From the NCBI GenBank assembly GCA_963772975.1, contig CAVYZH010000010.1, positions 248,001 through 312,000 of the forward strand: DNA of 64,000 nucleotides, read 5' to 3'. The translations under genes and the position numbers were made by a program. Shown one piece after another: positions 56,918 to 64,000 of this stretch (position 1 is its first letter; the number at the start of each line of letters is the position of its first letter). This DNA comes from AC-32 sp963772975. GTDB lineage: Bacteria > Actinomycetota > Thermoleophilia > Gaiellales > Gaiellaceae. The notes under the pieces are model-generated. The model did no database searches and was not told the origin of the DNA. It saw nothing but the letters and a program-made list of their open reading frames with translations.

Positions 56918-58169
56918 GTGTCCGCCGGTCAACGCGTTCGCTTGCCGAAGCGGACGGCCCGCCGCGAAATGCGGCTGCCGCGCGCGGGGAATCCCGCGCC
57001 CGAGATCTGGCTCTGGTCGCGCCTGGCGATCTGGGCCGCGGCCCTCTTCTCGTTCTTCGTCTTCGTCCCGAACCGCCATCCGCGGGCGGCGGTCTGGGAC
57101 GACCCGAAGCTGACGCACGACCTCGGCGCGGTCACGGACGTCTGGGCCCGCTGGGACAGCGTCTGGTTCCTCCGCATCGCCGAGCACGGCTACGGCTCGG
57201 CCAAGGGCGCGGCGGCCGCCTTCTACCCGCTCTACCCGGCGGCCGTTGCGCTGCTCGGGCGAGTGCTCTTCGGCCATTACGTGCTCGCAGGGATCCTCGT
57301 CTCGCTGGCCGCCTCGTTCGCCTCGTTCCTGCTCCTGTACCGGATCGCCGAGGAACGGCTGGGCGCCGACGGCGCGCGGCGGGCGGTGCTGTACCTGGCC
57401 GTCTTCCCGTTCGCGCTCTTCCTGCAGGCCGTCTACAGCGAGTCGCTCTACCTGCTGCTCACGCTGGCTGCGTTCATGCTGGCCGAGCGCCGGCGATTCC
57501 TCGCCGCGGGAGCGGTCACCGGGCTCGCGCTGCTCACGAGACCCACCGCGGCTGCGCTGCTGCCGGCGCTCGCCCTGCTTGCCTGGCGGGAGCGTGACCG
57601 GGTCCGAGCACTGGCCTCGCTGGCGGTCGCGCCGCTGCTCTTCGCGGCCTACCCGCTCTACCTCTGGGCCGCCGAGGGCGATCCGTGGCAGTTCCTGCAC
57701 GCACAGCGGCTCTGGAGCCGCCACCTCTCGCCGGCCGGCCCGCTCGGCGGGATCTGGGACGGCGTGCGCGCGGGCTGGGCCGGGTGTCGAGCAGCTGGCG
57801 TCCGGCTCGCACACGCATGTGTACTGGACGCCGGTGCAGGACTCCGACCCGATCCGCGTGGCCGTGCTGAACCTCGAGGCGCTCGCCTTCCTCGTCCTGT
57901 TCGTCGTGCTCGCCGTGATCGCTTGGCGCCGCTTCGGCGCGCCCTATGGCCTGTTCGCGGCGCTCAGCCTGGCGATCCCGCTGAGCGTGCCGAGCGAGCG
58001 CTGGCCGCTGCTCTCGCTGCCGCGCTTCGGCCTGACGATCTTCCCGCTCTTCCTGGCACTGGCCGTGCTCGGCGGCCGGCCGCGGGCACACACTGCGATC
58101 GTGGCCGTCAGCTCGCTGCTGCTCGGCGTCTCGGTCGCGCAATGGGCGCTCTGGCAGTGGGTCGCATGA
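56918..58169 (+). pseudogene. PIG-V-like membrane mannosyltransferase gene with a frameshift
   Basis: The first frame (GTG at 56918; ATG 56897 or 56969 also possible) encodes VWARWDSVWFLRIAEHGYG, FYPLYPAAVALLGRVLFGHY, VFPFALFLQAVYSESLYLLL and LTRPTAAALLPALALLAWRE, as in PIG-V/GPI-mannosyltransferase-II-like GT-C proteins. Near 57783 the frame ends at GVRAGWAG, and the next frame continues VEQLASGSHTHVYWTPVQDS to helices ending VSVAQWALWQWVA at 58169. One extra base explains it; the joined length is about 416 residues. The stop overlaps the next start (ATGA). Pseudogene or sequencing error. Confidence 0.8.
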
Positions 58170-59014
58170 GGCTCGCGCTGGTACCGATCGCGGCGCTGCT
58201 CCTGCTGGCGGGGACCGCCTGCGGCGAGCGCTCGGAGCCGACCGGCGCCCTGGTCGAGAGCTACCCCGTCACCGTCCAGGGCACCGGCGACGCGACGATC
58301 GTCAAGTCGGCCCCGAAGCGGATCGTGCCGGTCGGCGTAGGCCCGCGGGAGATCCTGAAGTCCCTCGGGCTCGACGAACGCACGACCACGGTGGACGACA
58401 CGCTCGTCGGCCTGCCCCTCGTCGGCGCGATCCGGCGCGCCAAGCCGGACCTGATCGTCGCCGCAGCCGAGACCGACCCGCTCGACCTGGCCCGCGCGCG
58501 CAGTGCGACCCACGCACCCGTCTACGTGGAGCCCGGCGGCTCGGTCGGCGACGTCGTCCAGGCGATCGGCGAGATCGGCCTGCTCACCGGCCGGCCGGTC
58601 CAGGCACGGCGGCTGACGGCCCGGATCGAGGCGAAGCGCGCGGCGGTTGCCAAGGCGGTCGCCGGCACGCCGCTCGTGACCGCGTTCGTCGACACCGGCG
58701 GCTTCGCGACCATCTCCAGCCGCACCCTGCTCGGCGATCTGATCGCGCTTGCCCACGGGAAGAGCGTCGCCGGAGCGAGCCCGGAGCAGGGGCCGTTCCC
58801 GGTCAAGCGCCTCCTGCAGCTCGACCCCAACGTCTACCTCGCCACGGCGGGCAGCAACGTCACGCTCGCCCAGCTGCGCGCCCGGGCGGGCGTGAGGCGC
58901 CTGCGGGCGGTCCGCTCCGGCCGCTTCGCGGTGCTGCCCGAGGACGCGACGGTCGCCGGGCCGCAGGTCGGCGAGGCCCTCGCCCAGATCGCGCGGATCC
59001 TGCACCCGCAGTGA
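58166..59014 (+). CDS. Lipoprotein ABC-transporter substrate-binding protein (BtuF/TroA-like)
   Basis: The 282-residue protein has a lipoprotein signal (LALVPIAALLLLAGTAC, with the Cys as lipid site) and a two-lobe helical-backbone binding fold: SAPKRIVPVGVGPREILKSL, GAIRRAKPDLIVAAAETDPL, VQAIGEIGLLTGRPVQARRL. Relatives bind cobalamin, heme or iron-siderophores. No permease or ATPase gene is next to it, so its transporter partner is elsewhere. Coupled to the mannosyltransferase-like gene and the CPBP gene. Confidence 0.85.
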   Translation: MRLALVPIAALLLLAGTACGERSEPTGALVESYPVTVQGTGDATIVKSAPKRIVPVGVGPREILKSLGLDERTTTVDDTLVGLPLVGAIRRAKPDLIVAAAETDPLDLARARSATHAPVYVEPGGSVGDVVQAIGEIGLLTGRPVQARRLTARIEAKRAAVAKAVAGTPLVTAFVDTGGFATISSRTLLGDLIALAHGKSVAGASPEQGPFPVKRLLQLDPNVYLATAGSNVTLAQLRARAGVRRLRAVRSGRFAVLPEDATVAGPQVGEALAQIARILHPQ

Positions 59015-59658
59015 GAGGCGGCAAGCTCGCCGGCTGGCTCGCTCTCGTCGGCTCGCTCGCGGCGCTCAACTACGCCAGCCGCTTCTCCTCCGGCAAGCCA
59101 CCCGCCGACTCGCTCTACCGCTACGACACCGCGCTCAGCGGGCTGGTCTTCTACGCCTTGACGCTGGCGATCGTGCTGCTGATCGCGCGGGGGCTGACGC
59201 CTGCCGAGCTGGGGTTGCGCAGGCCCGCCTCCTGGCCGCGGGCGCTCGGTTTCACGCTCGGCGTGCTCGTTGCGCTGCTGATCGCGGAATCGCTGCTCGA
59301 GAACCTGCTCCACGGCGCGCGCGAGCAGGGGCTCGAGCCGGCGCACTGGAACTCGGCCAAGGCGGTGCAGTTCGCGCTGAACGCCGCGGTGGTCGTGCTC
59401 GTCGCGCCGATCGTCGAGGAGTTCACCTTCCGCGGCGTCGGCTTCCGGCTGCTCTCACCCTTCGGGGCCGCGGTAGCCGTGCTCGGCACGGCGGCGGCCT
59501 TCGCGGCCGACCACGGGCTCGTCGAGGGCTTCCCGGCGCTGTTCCTGTTCGGGGTCGCGGTCGCGCTCGTCCGCCTCCGTACCGGCAGCCTCTACCCGGG
59601 GATGCTCTTGCACGCTTCCTTCAACGCCTTCGCGCTCGCGGTCGCAGTCGCCCGATAG
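59011..59658 (+). CDS. CPBP family intramembrane metalloprotease
   Basis: The 215-residue membrane protein has the three CPBP/Rce1 motifs: APIVEEFTFRGVGFRLLSP (EExxxR), AADHGLVEGFPALFLFG (His) and GMLLHASFNAFALAV (HxxxN). It cleaves or processes membrane substrates. GTG start at 59011 overlaps the binding-protein stop (GTGA). Confidence 0.92.
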   Translation: MRGGKLAGWLALVGSLAALNYASRFSSGKPPADSLYRYDTALSGLVFYALTLAIVLLIARGLTPAELGLRRPASWPRALGFTLGVLVALLIAESLLENLLHGAREQGLEPAHWNSAKAVQFALNAAVVVLVAPIVEEFTFRGVGFRLLSPFGAAVAVLGTAAAFAADHGLVEGFPALFLFGVAVALVRLRTGSLYPGMLLHASFNAFALAVAVAR

Positions 59659-59662
59659 CAGT

Positions 59663-61018
59663 ATGTTTCCGGCCGTGCGGCGTGCAGCGGTCTTTCTGGC
59701 GGCGTTGACGTTCGCTCCCGCAGCGCACGCGGCACCGCCTGCCGTCACGGCCCAGGCCACACCCGCAAGTGGCGCCGCGCCCCTGGCAGTGACGCTGACC
59801 GCCACCGGCGACACGGCGACCTACCACTGGGAGCTCGGCGACGGCGGCACCGCTGAGGGGCCGCTCGTCCAGCACACCTATGCGGCCGGCCGCTTCACCG
59901 CGAAGGTGACCGCCACCAACCTGCTCGGCGAGACCTCGCAGGCGACGGTCGTGATCACCGCCACGGGGATCACCCTCGCCGGTCCGGGTCGCGGGCGCTA
60001 CCAGCAGCTCGCCCGCTTCCACGGCAAGCTCGTTCCCGCGGTCAAGGGCGCGCGGCTCGCGCTCTACCGGGACGGGACGCCGATCGCGACCGTCCGCGCG
60101 GACCGCGGCGGGAAGTTCTTCGTCCGCGGGCGCGTCGGCACCCCGGACGCGCGCTACACCGTCCGCTACGCGGGAGCCGTCTCGAACGCCGTCGCGCTGG
60201 CCGTGCGGCCCGGGCTCGAGACCGCCTTCAGCGGTTCGGGGCGGCTCGGGACGCCGCTCTCGCTGCTCGTCCGCGAACGCCCGGCCACTGCGGGAGCCGT
60301 GATCGTGAAGGTCTGGCGCGGCCACCGGCTCGTCGCCGGCCGCTCCTTCCACGGCCGCCTGCGCCTGCGCCTGGCCACCGGCTCGGCGGGCGTCTTCCGC
60401 GTGCGGCTGACAGTGCAACCGGCTCCCGGCTACCTCGCCGCCAGGCGCGTACTCGAGCGGATCATCTTCGCCCCGTCGCTCGGCCCCGGCTCGGCAGGAC
60501 CGAGCGCGTTCGAGCTCGACCGCCGGCTCCACGACCTGCACTACGCGCTCGGCCGCGTGGATGGCTACTACGGCCAGGACGACATCGACGCCGTCTTCGC
60601 CTTCCAGAAGCTGCACGACCTGCCGCGCACGGGCCGCGTGGATGTGCGCTTCTGGCTCGAGCTCCAGCGGGCCGGGATCCCGCAGGCGCGCTACCCCGGC
60701 GACCACGTCGAGGTGAGCAAGGGCCGGCAGGTGCTGTTCCTCGTCCGCGACGGCAAGGTGGCCCTGATCGTGCAGGTCTCGACCGGGGCCACCGGCAACA
60801 CGCCGCTCGGGCACTGGCGCGTCTACAGCAAAGTCCCGGGCTTCAACGCCAAGGCGATGTACTTCTCGTCCTTCTTCGTCGGCGCCTTCGCGATCCACGG
60901 CTACCACAGCGTGCCCCCGTATCCCGCGAGCCACGGCTGCGTGCGCATGCCGCTGTGGGTCGCGACTCGCATCTACTCGCTGGTCGACTACGGCACGAGC
61001 GTCTACATCTATTGGTAG
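59663..61018 (+). CDS. L,D-transpeptidase with PKD and peptidoglycan-binding regions
   Basis: The 451-residue secreted protein has a signal peptide (to about residue 24), a PKD domain (about 25-105: ATYHWELGDGGTAEGPLVQH), beta-rich modules (about 105-280), a peptidoglycan-binding-like helical segment (ALGRVDGYYGQDDIDAVFAF QKLHDL, 294-320) and a YkuD catalytic domain with His412, His424 and Cys426 (AIHGYHS, SHGCVRMPLW). It makes 3-3 crosslinks or anchors proteins in peptidoglycan. It starts 4 bases after the CPBP gene. Confidence 0.92.
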   Translation: MFPAVRRAAVFLAALTFAPAAHAAPPAVTAQATPASGAAPLAVTLTATGDTATYHWELGDGGTAEGPLVQHTYAAGRFTAKVTATNLLGETSQATVVITATGITLAGPGRGRYQQLARFHGKLVPAVKGARLALYRDGTPIATVRADRGGKFFVRGRVGTPDARYTVRYAGAVSNAVALAVRPGLETAFSGSGRLGTPLSLLVRERPATAGAVIVKVWRGHRLVAGRSFHGRLRLRLATGSAGVFRVRLTVQPAPGYLAARRVLERIIFAPSLGPGSAGPSAFELDRRLHDLHYALGRVDGYYGQDDIDAVFAFQKLHDLPRTGRVDVRFWLELQRAGIPQARYPGDHVEVSKGRQVLFLVRDGKVALIVQVSTGATGNTPLGHWRVYSKVPGFNAKAMYFSSFFVGAFAIHGYHSVPPYPASHGCVRMPLWVATRIYSLVDYGTSVYIYW

Positions 61019-61037
61019 AGCCGCGGCGCTGGCGCTG

Positions 61038-61478
61038 GTGGCGCTGGCCGCGGCCGGCTGGCTCGTCTACTCGCAGTGGTGGGGTCGGGGCGGCGCGCAC
61101 GTCCTCGCCTGGCGCGACCTGAACCCGAGGCTCGGCCGTGTCGAGTTCACGCGCAAGGTGGCCGCCGTCTACCGGTCGCGCGCGCCGTTCGCCCACCTGC
61201 TGGAGGCGACGATGCCCGGCCGAGCACCCAAGCCGCCGCCCGTCGACTTCGGTCGCCGCGAGGTAATCGTGGTCTCGCTCGGCCCCCGTTCGAGCACCGG
61301 CTACTCGCTGCGGGTGGAGCGAGTGGTCGAGCGGCGGCGCGAGGTCGACGTCTACCTCCGCGAGCGAACCCCCTCGCTCGGCGATCCGGTCAAGCCGCGG
61401 GTCACGTATCCGTACCGCGCGATCACGATCGCGCGCACCAGCAAGCCGGTGTACGTCAAGCTGCAGGGGAGACCGTGA
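61038..61478 (+). CDS. Membrane-anchored PrcB-like C-terminal domain protein
   Basis: The 146-residue protein has a short N-terminal hydrophobic segment (VALAAAGWLVYSQWW) and a beta-rich domain with PRSSTGYSLRVERVVERRRE, VDVYLRERTPSLGDPVKPRV, TYPYRAITIART, matching the PrcB_C domain of protease-complex subunits. The GTG at 61038 is the first usable start. The frame is open upstream and reads GRAAALALVALAAAGW, a better anchor, but without a normal start codon. The stop overlaps the chorismate mutase GTG. Confidence 0.65.
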   Translation: MALAAAGWLVYSQWWGRGGAHVLAWRDLNPRLGRVEFTRKVAAVYRSRAPFAHLLEATMPGRAPKPPPVDFGRREVIVVSLGPRSSTGYSLRVERVVERRREVDVYLRERTPSLGDPVKPRVTYPYRAITIARTSKPVYVKLQGRP

Positions 61479-61759
61479 CCGAGAACGACCCGCTCATCCG
61501 CCAGCTCCGGGAGCAGATCTCGGACAACGACCGCGCGATCGTCGAGGCGATGAACGCGCGCCTGAAGCTCGTCGCGCGGCTGAAGGGCTACAAGGAGTCG
61601 CGCGGCATGTCGTTCGTCGATCACGACCGCGAGCAGTGGATGCTGCAGTACCTCGCGCGCGCAAACCGCGGGCCGCTCTCGAGCGACGGCCTGCAGGAGC
61701 TGTTCGAAGAGATCCTCGGGCTGACCAAGCGCGAGGTCGAGCGCGGCGAGGGCTCTTAG
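61475..61759 (+). CDS. Chorismate mutase (AroQ class)
   Basis: The 94-residue all-helical protein has LIRQLREQISDNDRAIVEAM with the catalytic Arg and Asp, NARLKLVARLKGYKESRGM and REQWMLQYLARANRGPLSSD, then LFEEILGLTKREVER, the AroQ fold. It converts chorismate to prephenate for Phe and Tyr. GTG start at 61475 overlaps the PrcB-like stop (GTGA). It converges with the bifunctional nuclease gene (4-base overlap). Confidence 0.9.
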   Translation: MTENDPLIRQLREQISDNDRAIVEAMNARLKLVARLKGYKESRGMSFVDHDREQWMLQYLARANRGPLSSDGLQELFEEILGLTKREVERGEGS

Positions 61760-62256
61760 TCCTCTTCTTCCGACGCCTCGGCGAACTCGTCCGGGGTGAC
61801 GTGGTCGAGGAACTGCTTGAACTCGTTGACGATCTCCTCCTCGTTCACGTCCTCGCCCTCGAACTCGATCGCCGACTCCTCGATCACCTCTTCGGCCGCG
61901 AAGATCGGCGCCTCGGCCCGGACGGCCAGCGCGATCGCATCGGACGGGCGCGAGTCGATCTCGATCTCCGAGCCGTTCTGCTGCACGGTGATCGAGGCGT
62001 AGAAGGTGTTCTCCTTCAGCTCGGTCACCGTGATGCGGACGATCTGGACGCCGAGCTCGCCGAGCATGTCGGTCACGAGATCGTGGGTCAGCGGCCGCGG
62101 GGTGCTCGCCCCCTGGAGCTTCATCAGGATCGCCGCCGCCTCCGGGTGACCGATCCAGATCGGGAGGAACTTGTTCCCGTCGGCCGTCTTCAGCAGCACG
62201 ATCGGCTGCTTGCCGACGAGGTCGAAGCTCACGCCGTAGATGACCATCTCGTACAT
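61756..62256 (-). CDS. Bifunctional nuclease family protein (DUF151)
   Basis: The 166-residue protein has MVIYGVSFDLVGKQPIVLLK, LPIWIGHPEAAAILMKLQG, RPLTHDLVTDMLGELGVQIV, and the conserved IDSRPSDAIALAVRAEAPIF. The acidic C-terminal tail (EFEGEDVNEEEIVNEFKQFL) is usual in actinobacteria. The family has reported DNase/RNase activity. ATG 62256 is chosen; a TTG lies one codon upstream. Confidence 0.92.
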   Translation of the reverse strand: MYEMVIYGVSFDLVGKQPIVLLKTADGNKFLPIWIGHPEAAAILMKLQGASTPRPLTHDLVTDMLGELGVQIVRITVTELKENTFYASITVQQNGSEIEIDSRPSDAIALAVRAEAPIFAAEEVIEESAIEFEGEDVNEEEIVNEFKQFLDHVTPDEFAEASEEED

Positions 62257-62296
62257 CAAGCGTCCCCGGCTCGGGTCATAGCCTCAGGGTACCGGC

Positions 62297-62530
62297 TCAA
62301 ACTCCGCGTAGAGGGGGGCGATCGGGCGGCGGCTCGAGCTCGACATCGTCCGCGGGAACGGTGCGCGCCTCGCCGGTCAGGGCGTCCTCGAGGAAGGCCT
62401 GTCGCTGGGGCAGACCCATGGGGTCGAGGCCGCGCAGGTAGTACTGCCGGCCCTCGTAGAGGACGATTTCACCGATGTTCATGGCCGCAGTTCTTGAGAC
62501 GTCATCGGCCGGGATTGGCCTGTTCGCCAT
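62297..62530 (-). CDS. Small conserved protein of unknown function
   Basis: The 77-residue protein contains MNIGEIVLYEGRQYYLRGLD followed by PMGLPQRQAFLEDALTGEAR and an acidic Pro-rich tail. This type of small beta-strand protein is common in actinobacteria without assigned function. ATG 62530 is given, but ATG 62482 (MNIGEIV) is a plausible start that removes 16 unconserved residues. It lies between tRNA-Ile and the nuclease gene on the same strand. Confidence 0.65.
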   Translation of the reverse strand: MANRPIPADDVSRTAAMNIGEIVLYEGRQYYLRGLDPMGLPQRQAFLEDALTGEARTVPADDVELEPPPDRPPLRGV

Positions 62531-62563
62531 CCCTAGGGCGGGGGGCGACTAGAAAGAGGGAAA

Positions 62564-62637
62564 TGGGCGATCGTGGATTCGAACCACGGACCTCCGCCTT
62601 ATCAGAGCGGCGCTCTAACCAACTGAGCTAATCGCCC
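62564..62637 (-). tRNA. tRNA-Ile (anticodon GAT)
   Basis: The 74-base cloverleaf has acceptor GGGCGAT/ATCGCCC, D stem GCTC/GAGC, anticodon stem CCGCT/GGCGG (one G-T pair) with loop CTGATAA (GAT), variable loop AGGTC, T stem CGTGG/CCACG with loop TTCGAAT and discriminator A. CCA is not encoded. It stands outside an rRNA operon. Confidence 0.98.
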
Positions 62638-62671
62638 GGGCGGCCCAGTCTAGCGGCACCTTTTGAGCGCG

Positions 62672-63637
62672 TCAGGCTGTCTGGAACTCGGCCCACAGCG
62701 GCCGGTGATCCGAGACGTGGAAGCGTGTGAAGGCGCGGAACTGCGTCTCCGTTCGTTGTGGGTCGCTCCAGAGGTCCTGGAAGAGCGCGCCGTCGAAGTC
62801 GAAGACGTTGCAGCTCCCGCTGAAGCGGGTCATGGTCGCGCCCGGGAAGAACGCGATCTGGTCGTACTGGTTGTCGGAGGCGATCGCGGAGCCGATCTGC
62901 GAGCTGTGCGGCGGGGTGGTCAGGCCGAGTGAGACGAGGGCGTCGAAGATGCGGTCGCCGGGGGCGGCCATGGGGAGGTTGAAGTCGCCGAGCGGGACGA
63001 TGTCGCCGACGTACGACTTCTTGTCGCGGTGCGTCTTGTCGGCCCACCACGCGACGGCGAAGGTCTCGAGCGTGCGGCGGTCGAGGTCGGCCGGGGCATC
63101 CGAGCCGTAGAAGAGGTGCACGTTCAGCAGCGCGAAACGGAAGGCGCCCGACTCGAAGCTCGCCAGGTAGGGGCCGCGGTCGAAGCCCGCGAACGCGGTG
63201 GTGGCGCCGGCGACTGCGATCCTCGGCAGCTGGCTCGGCGGGATCGCGACGCGGCCGACCTCCCGCAGGCGGGTGACCTTACGACTGTCGTAGAGGAACG
63301 CCTGACGCTCGCGGTTGCCGGACGCATCCGAGAAGAGCAGGTCGTAGCGCGCCGGCAGGTGCGAGTGGATCGCCTCGATCCCGCGCAGGTCGGCGTTCAC
63401 CTCCTGCACCGCGACGAGGTCGAACCAGCTGATCACCTCGGCGATCAGCGCGTAGTCGCTGTCGAGCCGGTCCTGGACGCCGAGGTTGGCGATGTTCCAC
63501 GTCGCGACGAGCAGGCGGCCCTTTCCCTTCGCCGGAATCTGCCGGCCCGGCTTGTGCTTGCGGTAGTCGCGCAGCGCTGCGACTTCGTGGGCGAGGTCGT
63601 AGGAATAGTCGAAGCGAGGCTTCGGGAACGGCGGCAC
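62672..63637 (-). CDS. Endonuclease/exonuclease/phosphatase (EEP) family protein
   Basis: The 321-residue protein has the EEP/DNase I motifs LLVATWNIANLGVQDRLDS, DLVAVQEVNADLRGIEAIH (catalytic Glu), FALLNVHLFYGSD, IVPLGDFNLPMAAPGD and HVSDHRPLWAEFQTA (catalytic Asp-His). It is a metal-dependent phosphodiesterase, either nuclease or lipid/phosphate-directed. There is no signal peptide, so it acts in the cytoplasm. It is divergent from the partial ABATE-domain gene. Confidence 0.9.
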   Translation of the reverse strand: MPPFPKPRFDYSYDLAHEVAALRDYRKHKPGRQIPAKGKGRLLVATWNIANLGVQDRLDSDYALIAEVISWFDLVAVQEVNADLRGIEAIHSHLPARYDLLFSDASGNRERQAFLYDSRKVTRLREVGRVAIPPSQLPRIAVAGATTAFAGFDRGPYLASFESGAFRFALLNVHLFYGSDAPADLDRRTLETFAVAWWADKTHRDKKSYVGDIVPLGDFNLPMAAPGDRIFDALVSLGLTTPPHSSQIGSAIASDNQYDQIAFFPGATMTRFSGSCNVFDFDGALFQDLWSDPQRTETQFRAFTRFHVSDHRPLWAEFQTA

Positions 63638-63690
63638 CTTCGACCGATTTCAGCGACCAGGGCAGGCGCTGTCAATACCGTGTAGGCGAA

Positions 63691-64000
63691 ATGCCTCTGA
63701 CGCGAGACGAGACGCGCGGCTCCGGCCTGGCGGTGGCGATCGACCTGGTCAACACCTGGGACGAGCTCGAGCCCGAGCCCGACCTGATCGAGGGGCTGGA
63801 GGACGTCCGCACCTGGCTCGAGTGGCACGGGCTGTCGGCGGCCGCAAGGCGTGTCGGAGAAGCCGACGTCGACCCCGTCCGCGCGCTGCGGGCCCGGTTC
63901 GACCGGGTCTTCGACGCCGGCGGCGAGGACGCGGCGGCGAGCCTTCTCAACGAGCTCGTGCGCGAGTACGGGACGCCGCCGGTGCTCGAGCGCGCCGACG
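63691..64000 (+). CDS. ABATE-domain (CGNR zinc-finger family) protein, 3' end beyond window
   Basis: The ATG at 63691 opens a frame that runs off the window edge (103 residues seen). GSGLAVAIDLVNTWDELEPE followed by an alpha-helical segment (LIEGLEDVRTWLEWHGLSAA, PVRALRARFDRVFDAGGEDA, LLNELVREYG) matches the ABATE N-terminal ligand-binding domain. It is normally followed by a CGNR zinc-finger DNA-binding domain, which would lie past 64000. Probably a transcription regulator. Confidence 0.8.
   Translation, partial: MPLTRDETRGSGLAVAIDLVNTWDELEPEPDLIEGLEDVRTWLEWHGLSAAARRVGEADVDPVRALRARFDRVFDAGGEDAAASLLNELVREYGTPPVLERAD

Noticed and set aside
1..64000. Mobile elements, prophage genes, rRNA operons or biosynthetic megaenzymes
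   Set aside because: No transposase, integrase, phage structural, rRNA or PKS/NRPS sequence was recognised on either strand.

Overview
The window is high-G+C DNA with tightly packed genes and frequent GTG and TTG starts. Successive genes often overlap by 4 bases (ATGA, GTGA or TTGA). The gene content fits a deep-branching actinobacterium of the Thermoleophilia type (Gaiellales or Solirubrobacterales). It combines a System I cytochrome c maturation set (CcmA, B, C, D, F) with actinobacterial-style families (DUF1028, DUF2079, DUF2203, DUF1385, a class-E-like sortase, TreT and OtsA). The lineage is inferred from family content and was not tested by a search. I see no transposase, integrase, phage gene, CRISPR array or rRNA.

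Layout. 0-11.5 kb: DUF1028, cupin-TPR, an Ldh-family oxidoreductase, an Mrp ATPase, secreted proteins, an operon of DUF1015, inositol-phosphatase-like and DUF72 genes, an OB/HD nuclease-like gene, and a large secreted galactose/glyoxal oxidase-like protein with Ig repeats. 11.56-12.16 kb: a small module with an ArsR regulator divergent from a 14-residue peptide containing 7 Cys, bounded by 37-bp direct repeats of the ychF 3' end. 12-26.5 kb: ychF, an ECF sigma factor, methylmalonyl-CoA epimerase, an FtsH-like protease, a nicotinamidase-like and nicotinate phosphoribosyltransferase pair, DUF1385, tryptophan dioxygenase with an M20 peptidase, rarA, osmC and arginase. 26.5-38 kb: tRNA-Phe, then heme biosynthesis and cytochrome c maturation (hemC, hemD, ccmA-D, ccmF). 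These are interleaved with ubiA, molybdopterin genes and an aldehyde dehydrogenase in overlapping operons. 38-45 kb: two trehalose enzymes, an RsbW-like kinase, HtrA and a two-component system. 45-62 kb: cell envelope genes: an M28-like membrane protein, sortase, glycosyltransferases, a class A PBP, MscS, a lipoprotein binding protein, a CPBP protease and an L,D-transpeptidase. 61.5-64 kb: chorismate mutase, bifunctional nuclease, tRNA-Ile, an EEP-family hydrolase and a partial ABATE-domain protein.

How the genes work together. Heme synthesis and heme delivery for c-type cytochromes are encoded together with a quinone-type prenyltransferase and Mo-cofactor genes, which points to respiratory enzyme assembly. 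The response regulator, kinase, HtrA and RsbW run resembles an envelope-stress unit. The 48.9-61 kb block builds and remodels the cell wall.

Five genes carry apparent single-base frameshifts (near 6.79, 7.73, 8.88, 35.8 and 57.78 kb), and two more lack a normal start codon where homology says they should begin. Either the assembly has indel errors or several genes are decaying. The most interesting items are the ArsR / Cys-rich micropeptide module with its direct repeats, and a 71-bp dispersed element whose two copies show compensatory stem changes.
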